Shown piece by piece: positions 16,738 to 25,100 of a stretch of 42,519 nucleotides of DNA (positions are counted from its first letter, which is position 1; each line of letters opens with the position of its first letter). The translations under genes were made by a program, and so were the position numbers. The DNA is from CAILZL01 sp050181835. Its GTDB lineage: Bacteria > Pseudomonadota > Gammaproteobacteria > Steroidobacterales > Steroidobacteraceae. The stretch is from NCBI GenBank assembly GCA_050181835.1, contig JBFXCU010000019.1, forward strand, positions 1 through 42,519. Direction: 5' to 3'. Under the pieces are notes generated by a model. It saw nothing but the letters and a program-made list of their open reading frames with translations. It did not search any database and was not told where the DNA came from.

Positions 16738-18034
16738 ACTTGGTCTCTATTTCTATGCCGACTTTGCGCAAGAAGTCATTGGGTAGCACGCCACCGGCAC
16801 TGACAATGACAGATTGATTCCGTATTTCAATTGGCCGGGCACCTTGTAGCAAGATGACGGACTCAGGGTCAATCTGCTTAACATTAGACGCAAGTCGTAA
16901 GTCGATGGCGCCAGACTTGACCGCAGCATCGAGTCGTTGGCGATTACCTGCTTTGGCGCGATCAAATGCCGCGCCGCGATAAGACAATGTGACGTGCGCA
17001 CCATCCACTGCGGCAATGCTGGTGGCCGCTTCAATTGCACTATCACCGCCACCAACCACCAATACATGCTGGTTAGCATATTGTTCCGGGTCAATCATGC
17101 GATACACCACTTTGGGTAGCTCTTCACCCGGTACGCCCAGCTTGCGCGGCGTGCCGCGCCGACCAATGGCCAACAGGATATTGCGGGTTACATATTCGCC
17201 TTTCGGAGTGCGGATCAGAAATCCTTGATCTTGCAAATTCAAGATCGTGTCTACACGTTCCTTGTAGTTGATCTTGACGCCGGTCTTGCGTTCAGCTTCT
17301 TGCCAGAACTGCAACAAGGCCTCTTTGGAGGTGTGCTTGAAGTACACCTCACCGACCATCGGTAGCGTGGCAGGTGCAGTCATCACCATTTTGCCGCGCG
17401 GATACTGAAATACACAGCCGCCTAGTGAGTCTTGTTCAAGGGTGACGCAGCGCAAGCCCTTTGATTTGGCTGCCAGTGATGCAGAAAAGCCAGCAGGCCC
17501 GGCGCCAACGATCACCAAGTCCAGTTCTTTCTTGCCACGTGGACGATGGTTACAGACGGCTTCGACGGCTTGCCGACCTTGCTCCAGTGCATTGCGAATG
17601 AGTCCCATCCCGCCTAATTCACCGGCGATAAATATCCCCGGCACATTGGTTTCAAAGTTGGGTTTTAGAATCGGTATATCCACGCCGCGCGTTGCGCTGC
17701 CAAATACCAAGGTAATGGCATCCATCGGACAGGCGGCACGACAGGCACCATGACCAATGCAATCGGTGGCATTGATCAACTGCGCCTTGCCGGCGATTAA
17801 TCCTAGTACATGATGTTCTGGTTGCTCTGGGCAAGCGCGCACACAGGAACTGCAGCCAACGCAAAGGTTGGGATTGATAATTGGGTGCAACGAGACAGGC
17901 TCAACCAAACCAGCGTTATGCGCATCTTCATAGGCCGCTTGATTGGCGCTATGTGTCGTGAGCCTGCCTCTGGCGTAGAACCACCAGATCAGTAGTAAGG
18001 GTAGGGTGTAAATCAGGTACAGTGCGTTCGCCAA
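16724..18034 (-). CDS. membrane-anchored ferredoxin/FAD/NAD(P) oxidoreductase
   Basis: The protein has 436 residues: an N-terminal membrane helix (5-20), a two-cluster ferredoxin-like domain and a thioredoxin-reductase-like flavoprotein. Cluster 1 is a canonical CxxCxxCxxxCP (Cys 58, 61, 64, 68). Cluster 2 reads CIGHGACRAACP (Cys 92, His 95, Cys 98, Cys 102), with His where the second Cys is expected. The FAD GxGxxG motif is at about 174-181 (VIVGAGPAG) and the NAD(P) motif at 324-331 (VLVVGGGD). The flavin-contact segment normally near the C-terminus (VPGIFIAGELGG) instead sits at 131-142, between ferredoxin and Rossmann domains. No redox-active CxxC of thioredoxin reductase is seen. It probably passes electrons between NAD(P)H or ferredoxin and a membrane partner such as the cytochrome b-like protein encoded divergently. 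Confidence 0.87.
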   Translation of the reverse strand: MANALYLIYTLPLLLIWWFYARGRLTTHSANQAAYEDAHNAGLVEPVSLHPIINPNLCVGCSSCVRACPEQPEHHVLGLIAGKAQLINATDCIGHGACRAACPMDAITLVFGSATRGVDIPILKPNFETNVPGIFIAGELGGMGLIRNALEQGRQAVEAVCNHRPRGKKELDLVIVGAGPAGFSASLAAKSKGLRCVTLEQDSLGGCVFQYPRGKMVMTAPATLPMVGEVYFKHTSKEALLQFWQEAERKTGVKINYKERVDTILNLQDQGFLIRTPKGEYVTRNILLAIGRRGTPRKLGVPGEELPKVVYRMIDPEQYANQHVLVVGGGDSAIEAATSIAAVDGAHVTLSYRGAAFDRAKAGNRQRLDAAVKSGAIDLRLASNVKQIDPESVILLQGARPIEIRNQSVIVSAGGVLPNDFLRKVGIEIETKYGTA

Positions 18035-18349
18035 GTCGTTTCTCTCGCTGAAAATTGTAGCAACTATGCATGCTGATATTCGCAGTGTATGTGTGCCACG
18101 CCATACATGGAATTAAGATATTGCTGTCTCCATTTTCTTACACGGAATTTGATTAACGTTGTGAGAAAGACCAATTATGTGATCTGATTAGTGCGGGATG
18201 TAATCCGCGTGACCTACGTCGGATTTTAGTGTGACTCGAAAGAACACAATCTGGCTTATGGTGCGATTGAATTGGTACACACCGACCCTCTAATACAGGG
18301 CGGTAGTTTGGTACCGCAGATTTGGATTTATTAATTGGCATCGGACTAT
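18035..18349. promoter_or_regulatory. divergent intergenic region of the electron-transfer locus
   Basis: The 315 bases separate the oxidoreductase/ankyrin operon from the CcmI-like/cytochrome operon and must contain both promoters. I could not place a convincing -35/-10 pair or a known regulator box. The clearest structure is an imperfect hairpin: AATCCG at 18202-18207 pairs with CGGATT at 18220-18225, with an inner CGT/ACG pairing. A smaller CCCT/AGGG pair surrounds CTAATAC at about 18283-18297. Confidence 0.5.
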
Positions 18350-19636
18350 ATGGAATATTTCTGGCTATCTGTAGGCTTCATGGCGGGCATAGCAGCGGCG
18401 TTTTTCGCTGTGCGTTTGTGGCCCAGTCGTGTCGATGATTCAGTGCTGTCCGTACGCCGCTCACGATGGGTGATGGCGGGCGCGATAGGCGGCTTTCTGC
18501 TGGTAGCGGTGGCGCTGTATTTGCGCATTGGTAGTCCGCAAATGGTAGATACGGATAGGGCTGTAGCGACAGCAACTGGTAATCACGCGCCAGCGGCGGG
18601 TGTGAATGGTAATGCGACTGGTTCCATGGAGGAGGCGACCGCCAAGTTGGCTAGCCGCTTGGCGGCGAGCGGTGGTACTGACGCAGATTGGCAGTTACTG
18701 CAACAGTCTTACGCATTTTTGGGTGATACGGAAGCGGCTGACTTGGCACAGCAACACAAGCTGAAACCTGCAAATGACGCTTCGCTGCAAGTAACTACAA
18801 CAACCCCTGCGAGCGCCACTACGCGTGCAGTATCTGAACAGGCGGCCTTGGCTAGCTATCAAAAGTTGGTTGCGAAAACTCCGTCCGACGCGGCGGCTTG
18901 GTTGGTGATCGCTAGCTTGCAGCGCGCCGCACGCAATTTTACCGATGCTAACAGCGCTTACGAAAAGGTAATTAAGCTCAAGGCAATGGATGCCGATGCG
19001 TGGGCAGACTATGCCGATGTATCAGCTTCGATTGCTGGTACGCTCACTAATTCAAACACGCGTAATGCACTGAACGCGGCACTCAAGCTCAAACCGCAAC
19101 ACAGTAAAGCGCTATGGTTACAGGCTAGTTTGGCGCACGAAGAACACCGTTATGCCGCCGCATTAAAATTATGGCAGCAACTGCGTGTAGGTGTCCCGGA
19201 CAGCTCTCCTGATGCCAGCGTTATTGACGCTAATATCAAGGAAGCGCAGTCGCTCGTGGGAGTGGCTGTCCCTGATAACGCAAGCAAAACCATGGCACAG
19301 GTGAGTGGTAGCGTGGTGCTTGATCCTGCACTTGAGAAACGAGTGACAGCAGATATGACGCTGTTTGTATACGCTAAGGCGCCTGATTCGCCAGCGCCCG
19401 TGGCGGCGTATCGAACCAGTGTCAAATCGTGGCCGGTAAAATTTGTGCTTGACGATACGCTGGCCATGATGTCGACTCGAAAGCTGTCGCAGTTTGATAC
19501 AATAACGGTGTCAGCGCGGTTGTCGCGTAGTGGCCAAGCCTTGGCGCAGACTGGTGATCTGCAGACCGACACAGTATCTGTTAGTACACGTTCCTCACAG
19601 AATGTAGCGTTGCATATCAGCAGGCTGGTGCCGTGA
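18350..19636 (+). CDS. CcmI/CycH-like cytochrome c maturation protein
   Basis: A protein of about 428 residues from ATG 18350; an in-frame TTG lies five codons upstream. Two N-terminal membrane helices flank a short loop (WLSVGFMAGIAAAFFAVRLW and WVMAGAIGGFLLVAVALYL), followed by TPR units (ASYQKLVAKTPSDAAAWLVI and KALWLQASLAHEEHRYAAAL). The C-terminal beta domain includes GSVVLDPALEKRV, LFVYAKA, PVKFVLDDTLAM and TVSARLSRSGQA. That order is the CcmI (CycH) layout, the chaperone that holds apocytochrome c for heme ligation. Standing alone at the head of a multiheme operon, it is probably a dedicated chaperone for the CXXCH-rich proteins downstream. The loop and linker are Ala/Thr rich. Confidence 0.87.
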   Translation: MEYFWLSVGFMAGIAAAFFAVRLWPSRVDDSVLSVRRSRWVMAGAIGGFLLVAVALYLRIGSPQMVDTDRAVATATGNHAPAAGVNGNATGSMEEATAKLASRLAASGGTDADWQLLQQSYAFLGDTEAADLAQQHKLKPANDASLQVTTTTPASATTRAVSEQAALASYQKLVAKTPSDAAAWLVIASLQRAARNFTDANSAYEKVIKLKAMDADAWADYADVSASIAGTLTNSNTRNALNAALKLKPQHSKALWLQASLAHEEHRYAAALKLWQQLRVGVPDSSPDASVIDANIKEAQSLVGVAVPDNASKTMAQVSGSVVLDPALEKRVTADMTLFVYAKAPDSPAPVAAYRTSVKSWPVKFVLDDTLAMMSTRKLSQFDTITVSARLSRSGQALAQTGDLQTDTVSVSTRSSQNVALHISRLVP

Positions 19637-20559
19637 TGGCGACGAATGAATTTCCGAATCTCACCGCCGCGACATTTGCCAGTCGCTTACAGCAGCGACC
19701 GCAGGCGAATTCAACGCCATGGGTGAAACGGCTGTTCTCACCGACGGCCATCATGTTCGCGATTTGTGCCCTGCTGCTGGCGTTGGGCTGGCTGCTACCG
19801 ACGCAACGTTATCTGAGTCCCAAATCGGGTATAGGCTACATGCTGGGAATTATCGGCGGCAGTTTGATGTTGCTATTGCTGCTATATCCGGCGCGCAAAC
19901 GACTGCACTGGCTTTCATTCATGGGCAGTGTCAAGGGCTGGTTTCAGACCCACATGATATTGGGGTTGATTGGCCCGATTTTTATTCTCTATCACTCTAA
20001 TTTCCGAACCGGCGCGGTTAATAGTAATGTCGCGTTGTTCTGCATGCTCTTTGTGTCGGGTAGCGGGCTGGTCGGTAGGTATTTTTATACACGCATCCAT
20101 GCTGGCCTAAGTGACCGCGCTACGACCTTGTCCGAATTGCAAGGTAATGCCGAGCGGCTGAAAGGCGTGTCGTTATCAGTACCCTTCATGCCGGAGCTAT
20201 TGCAGCGCCTGTTACAGGAAGAGCAACAACTGTTACGTCGCGTCCCGCGTTTCCCGGTATTGCTGCGCCCGCCTTTTGCATTTTTGATGGCTACGCTGGC
20301 AAGACTACGGTTGACACGCTATGTGCGTCGTTCATTGCGGGCTGCGGCAATGACATCGACGGTATTGGCCAAGCAACAGCCGCGCTTGCTGGCGGCATCA
20401 CGCACCTACGTGCGACAGCGTATCAACGCGACGCGTGAAGTGACCGAGTTCCAAGCATACGCGCAGTTGTTTTCGCTATGGCATCTACTGCACTTACCAC
20501 TTTTTTTCATGTTGTTGATCGCCGGCATCGTGCATGTGATCGCGGTGCATGTTTACTAA
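19636..20559 (+). CDS. cytochrome b-like inner-membrane protein
   Basis: This 307-residue protein has membrane helices near 36-55, 67-84, 106-121, 130-150 and 284-304. Paired histidines sit in or beside helices: His 106 and His 120 (THMILGLIGPIFILYHSN), and His 283, 286, 300 and 305 (WHLLHLPLFF to VHVIAVHVY). This spacing suggests two b-type hemes in a four-helix bundle, as in cytochrome b561 or ferric-reductase-like proteins. A basic cytoplasmic stretch lies between. The ATG overlaps the CcmI-like stop (TGATG), so translation is coupled, and the 21-heme gene follows after six bases. It is the best candidate to take electrons across the inner membrane between the flavoprotein and the periplasmic cytochromes. 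The heme assignment is inference. Confidence 0.75.
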   Translation: MATNEFPNLTAATFASRLQQRPQANSTPWVKRLFSPTAIMFAICALLLALGWLLPTQRYLSPKSGIGYMLGIIGGSLMLLLLLYPARKRLHWLSFMGSVKGWFQTHMILGLIGPIFILYHSNFRTGAVNSNVALFCMLFVSGSGLVGRYFYTRIHAGLSDRATTLSELQGNAERLKGVSLSVPFMPELLQRLLQEEQQLLRRVPRFPVLLRPPFAFLMATLARLRLTRYVRRSLRAAAMTSTVLAKQQPRLLAASRTYVRQRINATREVTEFQAYAQLFSLWHLLHLPLFFMLLIAGIVHVIAVHVY

Positions 20560-20565
20560 CCGCTC

Positions 20566-22131
20566 ATGCTCAGGAGTTTTTACCGGATTATCGCGCTGCT
20601 ACTTATGTTGTTAGCTAATTCCTACATGAATATCGCATCGGCAGCCAGCATCGAAACCCTGTTGATGCCGGACAAGCTGAGCAATGCCCATGCGAAGCTG
20701 GAAAGCGATTGCGCGAATTGTCATGACCGTCTCAATCGCGTTACGCAGTCCAGTCTGTGTCTGGACTGTCACAAGGAAGTTGCCAGTGATGTGCAAAAAA
20801 AAGCCGGATTCCATGGGCGCCTGGCCAATGTAAATAGCCTGGAATGTCGCGCTTGTCACACCGAGCATAAAGGGAGAACTGCCGATATCATTAAATTTGT
20901 CCCTGCACAGTTCGATCATGATCGAACTGATTTTGCGCTACACCATGCACATATAAGTGTTGACTGTAGCGGCTGCCATCAGGCAGGTAAGAAGTATCGT
21001 GAAGTAGTCAATACCTGCATTGGTTGTCACAAGAATGACGAACCACACAACGGGCAGTTGGGTAAGGAGTGTGCTGACTGTCACAGCACAGTGACTTGGT
21101 TGAACGGCAAGTTCGATCATGCCGAGACTAAATTCGCACTCACAGGAAAGCACGCGAATGTAACCTGCGCAGCCTGCCATGTTGGTAATATGTATAAAGA
21201 AACGCCAGTGCAATGTGCGTCCTGTCATGCGCCGGACGATGTGCACCAGAATTCACGTGGCAGCGACTGCGGAAAGTGTCATTCGACCCTCAGCTGGATC
21301 ACCGCCAAATATGATCATGCCAAGGAAACCGGTTTTGCCTTGGAAGGCGCTCATGCGCAAACTGATTGTGAGAGTTGCCATGTCACCGGCAGGATGCAGG
21401 ATAAGATCCCGAAAAACTGTCATGGTTGCCATAAGGCGCAGGATTCCCATGCTGGGCGCATGGGTGAGAAATGCGAGACCTGCCATGGCAGCAGTGAATG
21501 GAAACCAGCGAAGTTTGATCACACCCGCGATGGCAAATTTACGCTACCGGCGTCACATGACAAGCTGAGTTGCGACACTTGCCATACTGCCAATGTGGCG
21601 ACCCAGAAATTGGGCAAAACCTGCGTCGCCTGTCATCGTGCTGAAGATGCTCACGCCGGGCAGTTGGGTGATCGGTGCGATCAATGCCACCGTGCAGACA
21701 GCTGGCGTCAAGATGTACGCTTTGATCATGATCTGACCGACTTCCCGTTAGTAGGTTTACATGTGACGGTGACCTGTGCGCAGTGTCATCTCACCAAACA
21801 ATTTAAAGATGCTGCTACCAATTGTTTTGGTTGTCACAAAGCCGATGATGTGCATAACGGTGGGCTAGGGGATAAGTGTGATACCTGCCATTCGCCAAAT
21901 GGCTGGCGGCTGTGGCGCTTTGATCATGACAAGCAAACCCATTTTCCGCTTACCGGAGCGCATGCGAAGTTGGTTTGTGCTGACTGTCACCAAAAGCGCG
22001 TTGAAGTACTGAAGCCTTCAATGGACTGCTTGGCATGTCATCAGCAGGACGATGTGCATGCGGGGCAGTTTGGGCGTCAATGCCAGCGCTGCCATACGAC
22101 CACTACGTTCCGCGGCGGTCGCGCCAAGTAG
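20566..22131 (+). CDS. 21-heme periplasmic multiheme cytochrome c
   Basis: The protein has 521 residues with a signal peptide (about 1-26, cut after NIASA). I count 21 canonical CXXCH sites, the first at Cys 49. After an N-terminal three-heme unit come six tandem modules of 66-70 residues, each beginning FDH or YDH. Each module carries three CXXCH sites, and four of the six have a DxHAG-like or DxHNG-like motif between the second and third sites. Additional histidines (FDH, GxHA) could be distal ligands giving bis-His hemes. This regularity indicates module duplication and a wire-like fold. There is no membrane anchor, so it is probably a periplasmic carrier between the cytochrome b-like protein and the outer-membrane complex. 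The next gene starts seven bases downstream. Confidence 0.93.
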   Translation: MLRSFYRIIALLLMLLANSYMNIASAASIETLLMPDKLSNAHAKLESDCANCHDRLNRVTQSSLCLDCHKEVASDVQKKAGFHGRLANVNSLECRACHTEHKGRTADIIKFVPAQFDHDRTDFALHHAHISVDCSGCHQAGKKYREVVNTCIGCHKNDEPHNGQLGKECADCHSTVTWLNGKFDHAETKFALTGKHANVTCAACHVGNMYKETPVQCASCHAPDDVHQNSRGSDCGKCHSTLSWITAKYDHAKETGFALEGAHAQTDCESCHVTGRMQDKIPKNCHGCHKAQDSHAGRMGEKCETCHGSSEWKPAKFDHTRDGKFTLPASHDKLSCDTCHTANVATQKLGKTCVACHRAEDAHAGQLGDRCDQCHRADSWRQDVRFDHDLTDFPLVGLHVTVTCAQCHLTKQFKDAATNCFGCHKADDVHNGGLGDKCDTCHSPNGWRLWRFDHDKQTHFPLTGAHAKLVCADCHQKRVEVLKPSMDCLACHQQDDVHAGQFGRQCQRCHTTTTFRGGRAK

Positions 22132-22137
22132 GCAATT

Positions 22138-25100
22138 ATGAGTCACGCTACAAGATATGGAAGTGCCAGCGCTGTCATGATCGGACGCGGTAACTTGTTA
22201 CAACATGCATGTCGAATTTTTGTGATTTGCATGTTGGTCTGTTGCGGGCTTGGTTTGCGTGCCGATGCGGCCGAGCGTTCCACTTTTGATCATCTGACCA
22301 CCGGCTTCGAATTGATAGGGCAGCACCGTGACTTGCCATGCGAGTCTTGTCATATTAATGCGGTATTCAAAGGTACCTCACGCGACTGCGGTTTCTGTCA
22401 TGGCGTGGGCACTGTCGTGCGCGCTACGGCCAAGCCGGTCAATCACATTCTCTCGTCCAATCGATGCGACAGTTGCCATACCCCGCTGGGATGGAAGCCG
22501 GCTATTAATTTTGACCACGTTGAAGTGCGTGGCGGTTGCTCGTCGTGTCACGACGGGGCGCATCCACCGGCAGAGGGCAAGACCTCTACGCACTTGGATA
22601 CCAATCTGGAATGTAATGCTTGTCATTCCACACTGAGCTGGTCTGGCGTAGTGGGAGGCGGGCTGCCAGGCAACCATATTCCGCTGCCCGCAGCCGACGG
22701 CAATAATTGTGGGCTGTGTCATTTGAATGGCAATGACTACAGCACTGCCGTGATGAATCACATCAACATCAGCAACAATTGCGCGCGGTGCCATGCTGCT
22801 GGCTCGGCATTTACCAACATGGCACCGCCAGTGCTAAAGGTATTGCCGAGCAATCACGTTCCGGTGGGTACAGTTGCTTGTGAGAGCTGTCACTCCAGTA
22901 GCAACTTCACCAGCTTTGCGGGCACCGCGATGAATCATGCGGTGGTTAGCAGCACCTCATGTGCGACCTGTCATGCCAAAGGCCTGACGTTTGTTGGATC
23001 ACCTGCAGTGGTGACCGAGCCTGCCACCCACATTCCGGTTGGCACGACTGCGTGTGACAACTGTCACTCGAAGACCAACTTCACCACTTTTTCTGGCACC
23101 GCGATGAATCATGCTGGATTTACCAACTGCGCCAGCTGTCACGCCAGTGGCCTGAGCTTTGCTGGCGCACCGCCGGTGAAGATCATGCCGACCAATCACA
23201 TTCCTACCGGCACCATTGCCTGCGATGGGTGTCATTCGGCGAGCAACTTCACCACCTTTGTGCTGCCCAACACTGGCAGCTCGATGAATCATGCATTGGT
23301 AACCGCGATTGCCTGTTCGTCCTGCCATGAGAAAGGCTTGAGTTTTGTTGGCACACCACCCACCGTATTGCGACCCGTACTCAAGGCCAATGGCTCAGCG
23401 CACGTGGCATCGGGCGAGTGCAACACCTGTCACTTCGATACTACGTCGTTTACCGGCGCGACTGACTATCCTGCCAATCACATTCCGCTCCTCAATGGTG
23501 CTGCCACCAATTGCAACTCCTGTCATAGCAATGCCGCGAACTATTCCATCTACACCATGGATCACAGTGTGGTCACGGGCACGACCTGCACCACCTGTCA
23601 CGGTGCGGGCAAGAGCTTCACCAACATGGCACCGCCAGTGCTAAAGGTATTGCCGAGCAATCACGTTCCGGTGGGTACAGTTGCTTGTGAGAGCTGTCAC
23701 TCCAGTAGCAACTTCACCAGCTTTGCGGGCACCGCGATGAATCATGCGGTGGTTAGCAGCACCTCATGTGCGACCTGTCATGCCAAAGGCCTGACGTTTG
23801 TTGGATCACCTGCAGTGGTGACCGAGCCTGCCACCCACATTCCGGTTGGCACGACTGCGTGTGACAACTGTCACTCGAAGACCAACTTCACCACTTTTTC
23901 TGGCACCGCGATGAATCATGCTGGATTTACCAACTGCGCCAGCTGTCACGCCAGTGGCCTGAGCTTTGCTGGCGCACCGCCGGTGAAGATCATGCCGACC
24001 AATCACATTCCTACCGGCACCATTGCCTGCGATGGGTGTCATTCGGCGAGCAACTTCACCACCTTTGTGCTGCCCAACACTGGCAGCTCGATGAATCATG
24101 CATTGGTAACCGCGATTGCCTGTTCGTCCTGCCATGAGAAAGGCTTGAGTTTTGTTGGCACACCACCCACCGTATTGCGACCCGTACTCAAGGCCAATGG
24201 CTCAGCGCACGTGGCATCGGGCGAGTGCAACACCTGTCACTTCGATACTACGTCGTTTACCGGCGCGACTGACTATCCTGCCAATCACATTCCGCTGCCG
24301 GCTGCCGACAACAACAACTGTGCGTTGTGTCATACCACCAGCAATTACAGCGTGGCGGTCATGAATCACGTCAACATCACCAACAATTGCGCGCAATGCC
24401 ATGCCTATGGATTGAGCTTCGCCAACATTGCTTCACCCACGTTGGTGCAACCACCAGCTGGCGCTACCGGTCATATTCCTTCCAACCCACCCAATGGATC
24501 GACAGCAATTGCCTGTGAGCAATGTCACTCGGCAAGCAACTTCACCAGCTTTGCAGGCACCAAGATGATTCACGCGGCAGTGCGTGCGATGACTTGCATG
24601 AGCTGCCACGAGATTGGTATGAAATGGAAGACCAATACCGGCGTTAGACTATGGGTACGCGATAGCGCCAACCACCACAAGGGTCAAGATTGCAGCGGCT
24701 CCGGCTGTCACTCGACGCGTGACAAGTTTGTTGCGCGTCCTGCCCTGCGGACGCAGTTACGTGCTGCTGGCCCGAATGCCGCTGCGCCATCGTTGGGGAA
24801 CACTGTTGCCCTTTCAAGCCGGGTCAGTGGCTTCGATCACCGACGCGTAGTAAGTGGCACCTGCATCACTTGCCATGATCAAAGCAGCGGTATTGGCAAG
24901 CCGTCCAGTCACATCAGCACCAGCAACAGTTGCGATGCCTGCCATACCGTTAACGTTTGGCTACCCGTGCTACGGGTTGATCATACTCAAGTGATGGGTA
25001 CTTGCGTCAGCTGTCATAACGGTAATATCGCCAAGGGTAAGTCATCCAGCCACATCACTACCAGCAGCGGTTGCGGAACCTGTCATACCACCAATGCATG

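Noticed and set aside
18035..18349. FNR/ANR box controlling the electron-transfer genes
   Set aside because: A TTGAT half-site occurs near 18150 but no matching ATCAA half-site at the right distance.
22240..22280. Lipobox in the signal of the giant cytochrome (LVCC)
   Set aside because: The position before the cysteine is not the small residue needed, and a normal cleavage site (ADAA) follows.
22999..24135. Two identical 109-residue minus-strand frames
   Set aside because: They are mirror images of the identical copies in the forward cytochrome gene, have no ribosome site or family, and arise from the same codon bias.
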